Notes under the pieces: generated by a model
The model's database searches: none
What the model was told of the DNA's origin: nothing
The model's input: the letters and a program-made list of their open reading frames with translations, nothing else
Program-made: the position numbers and the translations under genes
Part shown: positions 1 to 7,889 of the stretch, piece by piece
How the letters are laid out: the number at the start of each line of letters is the position of its first letter
Numbering within the stretch: position 1 is the first letter of the stretch
NCBI GenBank assembly: GCA_003513895.1
Contig: DOSU01000101.1
Coordinates: 16,866-41,244, forward strand
DNA length: 24,379 nucleotides
Direction of reading: 5' to 3'
From: Rikenellaceae bacterium
Lineage (GTDB): Bacteria; Bacteroidota; Bacteroidia; Bacteroidales; UBA932

Positions 1-1
1 A

Positions 2-850
2 CTAATCGCTGCCTGGGCGGTTGACGACCACACTATCAACGCCGCAAGGCTTGCTGTTGAGGCAGGAATAGTTGAAGCAACATTAGTAGGAGATGAAAAA
101 TTGATCCGTGAGGTATGTGCACATGAAAAAATTGACCCTTCTATTTTCAGGATTGTTCCGAACAATGAAGAAATTAGTTCTGTAAGCATGTCGGTAGACA
201 TGATTAATGCAGGTGAAGGTGATATTCTGATGAAGGGTCTTTGCAGCACAGACAAATATATGAGAGCTATTCTCAACAAAGAAAAAGGACTTCTCCCTCC
301 TAAAGCCGTTTTAAGTCACGTGACTGTACTTTCAAATCCCCAGTATCATAAATTAATAGTAATGGGAGATATAGCAGTTATTCCTGCACCAGATCTCTCG
401 CAAAAAGTTGCTATAACAAATTACTTAGTTAAAACAGCAAAAGCTATTGGTATTGCAAAACCAAAAGTTGCCATAATTGCTGCTTCGGAGCAAATGCTTC
501 CCGGCATGCAGGCTTGTGTGGATGCAGCTATGATTTCAAAAATGGCAGACAGAGGCCAGATAACAGGATGCTTCGTTGACGGACCTCTGGCTTTGGACGT
601 TGCAATTTCTCCTGAGGCTGTTGCGATTAAGAAGTTAACCAGCACTGTTGCTGGTGATGCCGATTGCCTTGTTTTCCCAAATATTGAATCTGCAAATGTG
701 TTTTATAAAGCTAACAGTCTTTTATGTGTTGGTGCAAAACTGGCTGCAATTGTAGCAGGGGCAAAAGTGCCTTGCGTCCTCTCGAGTCGCGCAGACAGCA
801 TTGATACAAAACTTAACTCAATTGCTCTGGCAGCATTAACGGCAAAATAA
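2..850 (+). CDS. ptb: Phosphate butyryltransferase, 5' end cut by window edge
   Basis: This enzyme converts butyryl-CoA (or a branched-chain acyl-CoA) and phosphate to acyl phosphate and CoA in the cytoplasm, the step before butyrate kinase makes ATP. The reading frame is open from base 2 to the stop at 848-850, giving 282 visible residues. Family members are about 300 residues, so roughly 20 N-terminal residues lie outside the window. The TTG at 101 is internal, because the residues before it (VDDHTINAARLAVEAG) already belong to the fold. Family-typical stretches are DILMKGLCSTDKYMRAIL (from about 221), DGPLALDVAIS (from about 579) and LVFPNIESANVFYK. The gene ends 3 bases before butyrate kinase, so the two are surely cotranscribed. 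The fold is shared with phosphate acetyltransferase; the kinase neighbour favours butyryl or branched-chain substrates. True substrate preference cannot be read from sequence. Confidence 0.93.
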   Translation, partial: LIAAWAVDDHTINAARLAVEAGIVEATLVGDEKLIREVCAHEKIDPSIFRIVPNNEEISSVSMSVDMINAGEGDILMKGLCSTDKYMRAILNKEKGLLPPKAVLSHVTVLSNPQYHKLIVMGDIAVIPAPDLSQKVAITNYLVKTAKAIGIAKPKVAIIAASEQMLPGMQACVDAAMISKMADRGQITGCFVDGPLALDVAISPEAVAIKKLTSTVAGDADCLVFPNIESANVFYKANSLLCVGAKLAAIVAGAKVPCVLSSRADSIDTKLNSIALAALTAK

Positions 851-853
851 TTT

Positions 854-1927
854 ATGGGATATCTAATATTAGCGATCAACCCGGGTTCAACATCTACAAA
901 AATTGCAGTTTTTGAAGATCATAAACAAGTATTTACTCATACTCTCAGGCACTCATCTGAGGAAATCTCTTCGTATGAACGAATAGCGGATCAGTATGAA
1001 TTTCGTAAGAAAGCGATCATAAACACTCTTAGCGAAAACAACATCGATCGTTACAGTTTTTCAGTTATCGTAGGAAGAGGTGGCGTTCTTAAACCAATTG
1101 AATCAGGTGTTTACGAAGTGAACGAGGCAATGATTCATGACCTTACTATTGGTGTGGGTGGCGAGCATGCAAGCAATCTTGGCGGGCTTATCGCTTCAAA
1201 CATTGCTTCTGAAATACCAGGTTGTAAAGCTTATATTGCCGATCCGGTTGTTGTAGATGAACTTTCGGATGTTGCAAGAGTGCCGGGGCACCCGCTTTTG
1301 CCAAGAGTATCCATTTTCCATGCCCTCAATCAAAAGGCAATAGCTAAAATGTATGCGGCTTCAGAAGGGAAAGACTATCACAGTCTTCGTCTTATTGTTG
1401 CACACCTTGGTGGCGGTGTTTCAGTGGGAGCGCACCTTTATGGAAGAGTTGTTGATGTAAACAATGCACTCAACGGAGAAGGACCATTTTCTCCTGAAAG
1501 ATCCGGTACACTTCCTGCCCTGGCACTCGCCCAACTCTGTTTTTCGGGGAAATACACTTTAAATCAGGTCCAAAAAATGATTACCGGAGAAGGTGGTCTT
1601 GTTGCTCATCTTGGAACAAATTCTTTTAATTTTGTATCTAAAAAGGTCGAAGAGGGTAATTTAAAGTACAAGCTTATATCAGACGCATTCGGTTACAACG
1701 TTGCAAAATCAATAGGTGCAGCTGCTGCCGCACTTTCCGGTGATGTAGATGCTATACTACTAACAGGAGGAGTTGCCTATAATGGTAAATTGATGGACAA
1801 TATTACCGAAATGATTAAGTTTATAGCTCCTGTAAAAATTTATCCCGGAGAAGACGAGATGTCTGCATTAGCCATGAATGGTCTTGATGTGATGACCGGA
1901 AAAGAGCAGGCGTGTGTATATAAATAG
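854..1927 (+). CDS. buk: Butyrate kinase
   Basis: This is an acyl kinase of the acetate kinase family, transferring phosphate from butyryl phosphate to ADP. Its 357 residues match the usual family length of about 355. The phosphate-binding motif INPGSTSTK is at residues 8-16, a second nucleotide-binding segment HLGGGVSVGAH is near residue 190, and DVNNALNGEGPFSPERSG follows it as in known butyrate kinases. The start ATG lies 3 bases after the ptb stop with no separate promoter, so ptb-buk is one operon. A hairpin terminator follows at once. Together the pair gives substrate-level phosphorylation with butyrate or isobutyrate/isovalerate as end product, as known in several Bacteroidales. The alternative, a branched-chain fatty-acid kinase, is the same family and cannot be excluded. 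Confidence 0.95.
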   Translation: MGYLILAINPGSTSTKIAVFEDHKQVFTHTLRHSSEEISSYERIADQYEFRKKAIINTLSENNIDRYSFSVIVGRGGVLKPIESGVYEVNEAMIHDLTIGVGGEHASNLGGLIASNIASEIPGCKAYIADPVVVDELSDVARVPGHPLLPRVSIFHALNQKAIAKMYAASEGKDYHSLRLIVAHLGGGVSVGAHLYGRVVDVNNALNGEGPFSPERSGTLPALALAQLCFSGKYTLNQVQKMITGEGGLVAHLGTNSFNFVSKKVEEGNLKYKLISDAFGYNVAKSIGAAAAALSGDVDAILLTGGVAYNGKLMDNITEMIKFIAPVKIYPGEDEMSALAMNGLDVMTGKEQACVYK

Positions 1928-1949
1928 ATTATAATTTTATAATTAATAT

Positions 1950-1975
1950 AAAGAGGGGGAAATCTCCCTCTTTTT
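1950..1975 (+). terminator. Rho-independent terminator after buk
   Basis: An 8-bp perfect stem, AAAGAGGG (1950-1957) with CCCTCTTT (1968-1975), encloses an 8-base loop and ends in a T tract. It lies 22 bases after the buk stop and directly against the stop codon of the convergent lipoprotein gene. The reverse strand also shows a stem followed by a T-rich stretch, so it may serve both directions, more weakly on the minus strand. Confidence 0.85.
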
Positions 1976-3076
1976 CTATTTAAGTTTCATATAATACTTA
2001 AGGGTCCATTTCCGATCCAGTTCCGGATGGAGTATTTTTATCAGATCTCTTAGAATAATATCAGGCTCTACAACACCTCTTTCCCAAAAGTCGCTCCCGC
2101 CTTCCGAAGTATTTCGGAATGTATTATTGTACACCAATCCCTTCTGTAGACAAGGAATATTTTTAAACAAAGGGTTACTTAACTTTAACTCATCGATTGT
2201 AGAGTAATTATTCGGATTCAACCAGAATTCGGCTTCAATTGCTCTGGAGTAAACTTTTTCCAGGTTATATGTATGAATTGCCTGTTTTTCCTTATCAGAC
2301 AGAATGATTTCTCCACCGGCATCATTTATTAGAGTACTCATGTAGCTTCTGCCTCCGGGGATATACCAAACCTCTTTCCATGGTGCATTTATGAGGACTT
2401 TTACATTAGGAGTGCCTTCTGTGAGCTGCTTAAGATTTAAATATCGGATTTTTGAACAATCGTAAATGGAATCTGCCTTTTCACGAATTCCAAATATCTC
2501 GCCGAATAGTTTTAAATATTCAAGCTTTCCCAGCGGATGTTCTTCGAGGTAGTCTCCAATAGCAATTACTCTAATTCCGAATTGTCTTATTTTCTCTAAA
2601 TACTGATTATTTTCGCCGCTTATTCCGTATGAAAAAACAATATCCGGTTTTAAACTTATAAGTAACTCGTAATTAAGAGAAGATTCAAAACCAATATCGA
2701 CAACTTCTCCATTGTTAATTTTTTCTTTTATTGCAGGGTTTGTGATATACCGGGAACCGGAGACACCTACAATATAATCGTCCAAACCCAGAGATGAAAG
2801 GTATGCTATGTGACTGGTAGACATACATACAACTCTTTTTGGTTGCTTGCCGGTATTGTCTGATATTTTTATTGTGTCTCCTGCTTTAGATTTTGGGTCC
2901 CACGACTCACGCACAACTAAACTTTTGGTGCCATTTTCGACGATGATATCAAAATTGGATGCATATTCGCAACCTATCCCTTTTTGTGGATTTAATGTCT
3001 TTTGATTTAAGTTGTTGCAACTAAATATTAATTGAATTGAAAGTATAGTAACAATAACTTTAACAAAGGATTTCAT
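1976..3076 (-). CDS. Lipoprotein, ABC-type cobalamin/iron-siderophore substrate-binding protein
   Basis: This is a 366-residue member of the BtuF/FepB/TroA-type periplasmic binding proteins. The N terminus has a lysine, a hydrophobic run and the lipobox IFSC, so Cys20 should be lipidated. The domain begins with PKRVVCMSTSHIAYLSSLGLDDYIVGVSG (from about residue 79), then DIGFESSLNYELLISLKPDIVFSYG, the usual first lobe and helical linker of the family. A preceding block, residues about 30-75, is the N-terminal extension common in Bacteroidota members. No permease or ATPase gene lies beside it and no cobalamin riboswitch is seen upstream, so its transporter partner must be elsewhere. The ligand (B12, haem or siderophore) cannot be decided. 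It is transcribed alone, convergent with buk and divergent from the flavoprotein gene. Confidence 0.85.
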   Translation of the reverse strand: MKSFVKVIVTILSIQLIFSCNNLNQKTLNPQKGIGCEYASNFDIIVENGTKSLVVRESWDPKSKAGDTIKISDNTGKQPKRVVCMSTSHIAYLSSLGLDDYIVGVSGSRYITNPAIKEKINNGEVVDIGFESSLNYELLISLKPDIVFSYGISGENNQYLEKIRQFGIRVIAIGDYLEEHPLGKLEYLKLFGEIFGIREKADSIYDCSKIRYLNLKQLTEGTPNVKVLINAPWKEVWYIPGGRSYMSTLINDAGGEIILSDKEKQAIHTYNLEKVYSRAIEAEFWLNPNNYSTIDELKLSNPLFKNIPCLQKGLVYNNTFRNTSEGGSDFWERGVVEPDIILRDLIKILHPELDRKWTLKYYMKLK

Positions 3077-3092
3077 AAACAGTTATTTTATT

Positions 3093-3100
3093 CAAAGTTA
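3093..3100 (-). promoter_or_regulatory. -7 box of the binding-protein lipoprotein gene
   Basis: On the minus strand this reads TAACTTTG, a perfect match to the Bacteroidota -7 consensus TAnnTTTG. It lies 16 bases upstream of the ATG at 3074-3076, implying a leader of roughly 10 bases. No -33 TTTG is seen at the expected distance. It overlaps the region of the divergent flavoprotein promoter. Confidence 0.65.
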
Positions 3101-3111
3101 ATAAAAATGGC

Positions 3112-3119
3112 TTACTTTG
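3112..3119 (+). promoter_or_regulatory. Candidate -7 box of the flavoprotein gene
   Basis: TTACTTTG matches TAnnTTTG except at the second base. Only 4 bases separate it from the ATG at 3124, so transcription would start at or next to the start codon and give a leaderless mRNA. The start codon cannot be moved far downstream because the FAD-binding motif begins at residue 7. No -33 element is visible. Confidence 0.5.
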
Positions 3120-3123
3120 CGAC

Positions 3124-4401
3124 ATGGAAAAAAGAGAGCTTGTTGTTGTAGGTGCCGGGGCAGCTGGGTTATTAGCAGCATTAAGTGCTGTTGAAGAAGG
3201 AATTTCTGTACTGCTTCTGGAAAAAATGGAAAAGGCAGGCAGAAAAATCCGGATAACCGGTAAGGGCAGATGTAATATTACTAATGTTAAAAGCTGGGAT
3301 GAATTTTCTAAACATATTTATCCAAAGAACAGCCTTTTTAAATCGGCATTCTACAATCTTTCAAACACAAAAACAATCAGCTTGTTTGAAGAATTGGGTT
3401 TAGAAACAATTATTGAAAGGGGAGACAGAGTATATCCCAAGTCTGGTATGGCAAAGGATGTTGTGGATGCTCTTGTTAATAAACTAATCTCATCCGGTGT
3501 CGAGATTCGCTATAATGCAAAAGTGATTGATATTAGTAGTAAAGACGGGTGTGTTTCCGAACTTATATGGGAAGAAAACAATCTTCGGAATTCAATTATT
3601 CCTAAAGCCGTAATTATTGCAACCGGAGGACTTTCTTATCCCACCACAGGTTCAGATGGGGATGGATATAAGATTGCTGTAAATCTCGGACACACAATCT
3701 CACCATGTTTTCCTTCTCTTACTGCATTAATGCCAAATGGATATGATTCAAAACTTGAATCGCTGCTCCTTAAAAATGTAACATTAAAACTATTCACAGG
3801 AAAGGAATTAATTCAGGAGGAATTTGGTGATATAGAATTTACAAATAATGGTATTGAAGGTCCTTTGGGATTGAGAATAAGCAGGAAAGCCGTAAAAGCT
3901 TTGCAAAACGGAGAAAAGGTATCTGTTTCAATTGATCTGAAACCTGCACTCAGCGAGACTCAGTTGATAAACAGAATAAACAGGGAGTTCGACTCAAACG
4001 GAAAAATGAGAGTATATGAACTTTTACAAAGATTATTGCCAAAGCAGCTTATAGAAACCTATTTAAAACTAAATAAAATGCTTTCCGGGAAAATTCTTTC
4101 GGTTCAGCTACCGGGTGAAATTTATCCATTAATAGAATCACTCAAAGATTGGAGAATGGATATTGAAGGTTATACATCTTTCGAAAGATGTGTTATAACT
4201 GCAGGAGGCGTTTCTATGAGTGAAATTGTTCCTAAGAATATGTCCTCAAGAATTGTAAAAAACCTATTTTTTGCCGGCGAAGTATTAGATTTAGACGGAG
4301 ATACTGGCGGATACAATTTACAAATAGCTTTTTCAACAGGATATCTTGCCGGGAAATCGGCTTCGCACATTATTGTAAAATCAAATCAATTACAACAATA
4401 G
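3124..4401 (+). CDS. BaiN/YhiN (HI0933) family flavoprotein, NAD(P)/FAD-dependent oxidoreductase
   Basis: This is a 425-residue flavoprotein of the HI0933/YhiN/BaiN family. The dinucleotide-binding motif VVVGAGAAGLLAA is at residues 7-19 with the acidic end of the second strand at LLLEK (30-34). The family signature GKGRCNITN is at 46-54. Near the C terminus are TAGGVSMSEI and FFAGEVLDLDGDTGGYNLQ, which bind the FAD pyrophosphate and mark this family. The physiological reaction of most members is unknown; some gut homologues reduce bile-acid intermediates and others are called 'putative aminoacetone oxidase'. It stands alone as a transcription unit. Its last 12 bases overlap the 3' end of the convergent exonuclease gene. 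Confidence 0.92.
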   Translation: MEKRELVVVGAGAAGLLAALSAVEEGISVLLLEKMEKAGRKIRITGKGRCNITNVKSWDEFSKHIYPKNSLFKSAFYNLSNTKTISLFEELGLETIIERGDRVYPKSGMAKDVVDALVNKLISSGVEIRYNAKVIDISSKDGCVSELIWEENNLRNSIIPKAVIIATGGLSYPTTGSDGDGYKIAVNLGHTISPCFPSLTALMPNGYDSKLESLLLKNVTLKLFTGKELIQEEFGDIEFTNNGIEGPLGLRISRKAVKALQNGEKVSVSIDLKPALSETQLINRINREFDSNGKMRVYELLQRLLPKQLIETYLKLNKMLSGKILSVQLPGEIYPLIESLKDWRMDIEGYTSFERCVITAGGVSMSEIVPKNMSSRIVKNLFFAGEVLDLDGDTGGYNLQIAFSTGYLAGKSASHIIVKSNQLQQ

Positions 4402-5181
4402 CGATTTATGCGAATTTTCACTGAAGCTTTTGTATAATTTTGTTAACACTTGTTTTGTGTCAAGTGTAAAATCTCCGTTCATAATCCATGAATAATAGCT
4501 TGGATCGGCTTTGAATACATTTGCTACAGGTTTTCCCTTATATTTTCCGAAGTTAAACAACGGTACTTCCTTGTCGTCCAGAACAACTCTGCCAGCATAG
4601 TCTAGGGAGTTGGTTCTCATAGAAAATTTTGACAGAAATTCAATGTCGTTTTCGAGAGTGTCGGCATATCTTTCGAGCTGGGATTCAAGAATTTCATATG
4701 TTGCAACCGTATCAGCTTCGGCAGAATGGGCATTTTCAAGATCTTTGCTGCAATAAAATTTATATGCAGCACTTAGCGTCCTCTGCTCCATTTTATGGAA
4801 GATGTTTTGAATATCAACCATTTTTCTTTTTCTGAAATCAAAATCAATTCCTGCTCTTAAAAATTCTTCTGCAAGCATGGGAATGTCGAATTTAATAGAG
4901 TTATAGCCGGCAAAATCACAACCAAGCATCCAGTTTGACAGACTTTTTGCTACCTCTTTAAAAGTGGGGCAGTCTTTTACGTCTTCATTTGAAATACCGT
5001 GAATTTTTTGAGCTTCGGGAGAAATTGGAATTGTTGGATTCAGCCTTCTGGTCTTTATCTCCTGATCTCCGTTTACTTTAATTTTTAGAGCACTTAATTC
5101 CACAATTCTGTCTTGGGTTATACTTAGACCTGTACTCTCTATATCAAAGAATATTATGGGATTTTTTAAGATTAATTTCAT
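4390..5181 (-). CDS. DEDDh 3'-5' exonuclease (Pol III epsilon-like) with C-terminal accessory domain
   Basis: This 263-residue protein is a DnaQ-type exonuclease acting on DNA or RNA 3' ends. All active-site positions are present: ExoI FFDIESTGLS with D13 and E15, ExoII AGYNSIKFDIPM with N94 and D99, ExoIII HSAEAD with H152 and D157. After the nuclease fold, residues about 208-250 (FNFGKYKGKPVANVF, then PSYYSWIMNGDF) form a second small module that looks like the DUF3820-type domain often attached to such nucleases. The gene follows dnaN by 14 bases and is very likely cotranscribed with it, an arrangement I know from Bacteroides. The context suggests work at the replication clamp or in repair, but it need not be the Pol III proofreading subunit. 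Its 3' end overlaps the convergent flavoprotein gene by 12 bases and no terminator is seen. Confidence 0.88.
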   Translation of the reverse strand: MKLILKNPIIFFDIESTGLSITQDRIVELSALKIKVNGDQEIKTRRLNPTIPISPEAQKIHGISNEDVKDCPTFKEVAKSLSNWMLGCDFAGYNSIKFDIPMLAEEFLRAGIDFDFRKRKMVDIQNIFHKMEQRTLSAAYKFYCSKDLENAHSAEADTVATYEILESQLERYADTLENDIEFLSKFSMRTNSLDYAGRVVLDDKEVPLFNFGKYKGKPVANVFKADPSYYSWIMNGDFTLDTKQVLTKLYKSFSENSHKSLLL

Positions 5182-5195
5182 TGGTTTAGGAAACT

Positions 5196-6323
5196 TTATG
5201 CATTTACCATCATAGGCATTAGAAGAGCAAGGATCTCCTCCTGAGGGTCAATTGCTCCGGCAGGAAGAATTAAAGCAGCTCTTGAAGGGTCCGATAACTC
5301 AAGTGAAATATCGGTGTAAGGAAGATTGCCAAGAATTTCAATTAAAAAAGTAGATTTAAATGCAATTTCCATATTCTCTCCTTCGAACTGGCAAAGGAGT
5401 TTTTCATTTGCCGAGATTGAAAAATCAAGATCCTGCGCAAACAACTCCAAAGTGTTGTATGAGAGTTTAAGCCTTACCTGGCTGCTTGCCTGATTTGAGC
5501 ATACTGCAACTCTTCTTGCACTGTTCAGGAAATCGGAACGGTTAATTATAAGCTTGTTTGTATTGTTTTTTGGAATAACAGAACGGTAAGCGGGGTAATT
5601 TCCTTCTACAAGCCTGCAAACCAGAACAAAAGATTCAAATTCAAAGTAAGCATTGCGTTTGTCAAACTTTATCGTTACGTCTTCATTGCCTTTACCCAGG
5701 ATGTTTTTAAGTACCGTAGATGGTTTTTTTGGCAGAATGAATGACGCTTTTGACTCTGACTTTATGTCATGTCTTGTGTAGCAGACCAGTTTGTGAGCAT
5801 CGGAAGCTACCAGAGTTGTGCTGTCGGTATCAATGTCGAAATAAACTCCGTTCATTACCGGCCTTAGTTCTTCTTCGGCAGTTGCATAAAGAGTTCTGTT
5901 AATTCCCTCAAGAAGATTGTGGGAATTGATTGTTATTGTAGTATTATCTTCTGATAAATCTGGAATAGAAGGATAATCGTCGGACAATGTGCAAGGAAGT
6001 TTAGCATTGCCGGTTGCCCAGATAATCTCTATGATAGAATTACTTTCATTAGTTTTGAACTCCAGAGGCTGGTCTGCAAATTCTCTGAGTGAATCTGTAA
6101 TAAGTTTTGCAGGAACGGTAATTTCTCCCTCCTCTGTTACATTCTCAATTGCCATTTTTGCCTTGAGCGTAGTCTCTAAATCGGAAGCAGTAATATTCAG
6201 AAAACCACCTTTGAGAACAAATAGAAAATTGTCCAGAATTGGGAGTGAATTCTTTGATGAAATTACTCTTGAAACCGACTGAAGACGGGCTAAAAGTTCT
6301 GTGCTTGAAACTACGAATTTCAT
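5196..6323 (-). CDS. dnaN: DNA polymerase III subunit beta (sliding clamp)
   Basis: This is the ring-shaped processivity clamp that holds DNA polymerase III and repair proteins on DNA. At 375 residues it is the normal length for the three-domain clamp. Recognisable blocks are MKFVVSSTELLARLQSVSRVI at the start, NILPILDNFLF-like NSLPILDNFLF (residues 26-36), the second-domain segment RPVMNGVYFDI (about 149-159), VASDAHKLVCY (about 168-178), and the C-terminal LLMPMMVNA, the variant of the usual VxMPMRL end that lines the peptide-binding cleft. It is the first gene of a two-gene minus-strand unit with the exonuclease, transcribed divergently from htrA. A strong -7 box lies just upstream. No dnaA or recF is nearby, which is usual in Bacteroidota. 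Confidence 0.97.
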   Translation of the reverse strand: MKFVVSSTELLARLQSVSRVISSKNSLPILDNFLFVLKGGFLNITASDLETTLKAKMAIENVTEEGEITVPAKLITDSLREFADQPLEFKTNESNSIIEIIWATGNAKLPCTLSDDYPSIPDLSEDNTTITINSHNLLEGINRTLYATAEEELRPVMNGVYFDIDTDSTTLVASDAHKLVCYTRHDIKSESKASFILPKKPSTVLKNILGKGNEDVTIKFDKRNAYFEFESFVLVCRLVEGNYPAYRSVIPKNNTNKLIINRSDFLNSARRVAVCSNQASSQVRLKLSYNTLELFAQDLDFSISANEKLLCQFEGENMEIAFKSTFLIEILGNLPYTDISLELSDPSRAALILPAGAIDPQEEILALLMPMMVNA

Positions 6324-6340
6324 ATCTTTTGAATTTTTAA

Positions 6341-6348
6341 CAAAGATA
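6341..6348 (-). promoter_or_regulatory. -7 box of the dnaN-exonuclease operon
   Basis: The minus strand reads TATCTTTG, a perfect TAnnTTTG match, 17 bases upstream of the dnaN start codon. The implied leader is roughly 12 bases. No TTTG is seen at the -33 position. Confidence 0.65.
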
Positions 6349-6367
6349 ATAAAAAATAGTTATGGCA

Positions 6368-6376
6368 TATAATTTG
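6368..6376 (+). promoter_or_regulatory. Weak candidate -7 box of htrA
   Basis: TATAATTTG resembles TAnnTTTG with one extra base between TA and TTTG. If used, transcription starts near 6381, which would exclude the upstream ATG at 6362 and support translation from 6407. No -33 element is seen. Confidence 0.3.
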
Positions 6377-6406
6377 ATTTCTCATCGAATGTTAAAATTG
6401 ATTAAT

Positions 6407-7837
6407 ATGAAAAGAACAGTACTATTTTTTATTGCGACAGTTTTAGTCAGTGGCGTTACTGCCTTAACAGTTATTAAACTTACAAACACTAATTCAGAAA
6501 CTTACGAATATCCGGCGAATGATTTCTCAGGTAAAAAAATCTCTCTTTCGGATCAGCTTTATCCGGATTTTACATACGCAGCTGAGACTTCAGTTAAAGC
6601 TGTTGTACATGTAAAAGTTGTAAAAAAAGGGGTTCCTCAATCTTACTCAATCTTCGATTTTTTCTTTGGCTATGGAACTCCGGATGAAGTCCCCAAAAAT
6701 CAGATTAATGCTGGTTCCGGAGTAATAATTACATCAGACGGATACATAATCACGAACAACCATGTTATTGAATCTGCCGATGAGATTCATGTTACGCTGG
6801 AAAACAACAAAACTTTCAAGGCAAGGCTTGTTGGAGCAGACCCTGTGACAGATGTTGCCTTAATAAAAGTTGATGCAGAAAATCTCCCATATCTTACCTT
6901 CGGAGATTCCGATGCTTTAAGGCTTGGAGAATGGGTAATTGCAATTGGAAGCCCTTTTAACCTCCGTTCAACCATTACTGCCGGCATAGTTAGTGCCAAG
7001 GGCAGGAGTATGCCTTCTTCTTCAGGGGAATTCAAAATTGAAGCTTTCATTCAAACAGATGCAGCTGTTAATCCCGGAAATAGCGGAGGACCCCTCGTGA
7101 ATACAAAAGGGGAACTTGTAGGTATTAATACAGCTATAGCTTCAAGAACCGGATCATATACCGGGTACTCATTTGCAGTGCCAAGTTTAATGGCGAAAAA
7201 AGTAATTGAAGATATTATGGATTTCGGGAAAGTGCAAAGGGCTATGCTTGGAATTTCTATGCAGGAGATTGACGGAGATCTTGCCAGTGAAAAGGGAATT
7301 AAGGAGATTAAGGGTGTTTATATTGCAGAAATAGTCAGAGGCGGAGCAGCCGACAGGGCCGGTATGAAAATTTCTGATCAGCTTACAACAATTAATGGTG
7401 TTAATGTAAATTCAGCACCTTCCGTACAGGAACAAATAAGTAAATTCCGTCCAAAAGATAAAATTTCAGTTGAATTGATCCGTAATGGTAAACCAATTGC
7501 ACTTTCAGTTGTTTTGCAAGGCAGAAATGAAGAGACAACTCAGATTGACAGAGAGAGTAATCAATTTTCAAAACTCTTTGGAGCTCAGCTTGAGAAGGCA
7601 CCTGAAGAGAAACTGAAAAAACTGGGAATAAATCACGGAGTAGAAGTTGTTTCTGTCGGAGATGGAAAATTCAGGGACACAGGCATTAAACCGGGATTTG
7701 TTATAACTCATATTAACCAGATTCCTGTCGAAAACATAAACGAAATTGAATCAATAATTCAAAGAAGCAAAAGATCCCTTTTAATTGAAGGAGTTTATAG
7801 TAAAGGTTCAGTAGTATATTATGGAATGGGTCTCTAA
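6407..7837 (+). CDS. htrA: Deg/HtrA-family periplasmic serine protease
   Basis: This is a trypsin-like S1C protease that degrades or refolds damaged envelope proteins. I place the start at ATG 6407 (MKRTVLFFIATVLVSG), which gives 476 residues and a clean signal peptide or membrane anchor. The ATG at 6362 would put a polar 15-residue stretch before it and may lie upstream of the mRNA start. Catalytic residues, in this numbering, are H119 in TNNHVIE, D149 in TDVALIKVD and S226 in NPGNSGGPL. Two PDZ domains follow, at about 265-365 and about 390-475. The linker between protease motifs FDFFFGYGTPDEVP corresponds to the loop that differs between Deg subfamilies. It heads a plus-strand run with rpoD 52 bases downstream, but rpoD has its own promoter. 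A third in-frame ATG at 6392 is also possible. Confidence 0.94.
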   Translation: MKRTVLFFIATVLVSGVTALTVIKLTNTNSETYEYPANDFSGKKISLSDQLYPDFTYAAETSVKAVVHVKVVKKGVPQSYSIFDFFFGYGTPDEVPKNQINAGSGVIITSDGYIITNNHVIESADEIHVTLENNKTFKARLVGADPVTDVALIKVDAENLPYLTFGDSDALRLGEWVIAIGSPFNLRSTITAGIVSAKGRSMPSSSGEFKIEAFIQTDAAVNPGNSGGPLVNTKGELVGINTAIASRTGSYTGYSFAVPSLMAKKVIEDIMDFGKVQRAMLGISMQEIDGDLASEKGIKEIKGVYIAEIVRGGAADRAGMKISDQLTTINGVNVNSAPSVQEQISKFRPKDKISVELIRNGKPIALSVVLQGRNEETTQIDRESNQFSKLFGAQLEKAPEEKLKKLGINHGVEVVSVGDGKFRDTGIKPGFVITHINQIPVENINEIESIIQRSKRSLLIEGVYSKGSVVYYGMGL

Positions 7838-7839
7838 AT

Positions 7840-7872
7840 TTTGCAGCTTACAACTTTTTTTTCGTAACTTTG
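7840..7872 (+). promoter_or_regulatory. rpoD promoter (-33 TTTG, -7 TAACTTTG)
   Basis: TTTG at 7840-7843 and TAACTTTG at 7865-7872 are separated by 21 bases, a full match to the Bacteroidota primary promoter. The -33 element starts 3 bases after the htrA stop. The predicted start site is near 7878, leaving a leader of about 10 bases before the ATG at 7890. Confidence 0.75.
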
Positions 7873-7889
7873 CAAGATAATATATATTC

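Noticed and set aside
6362..6406. N-terminal extension of HtrA from ATG 6362
   Set aside because: It places polar residues before a standard signal sequence and may be upstream of the mRNA start; 6407 gives a normal export signal.
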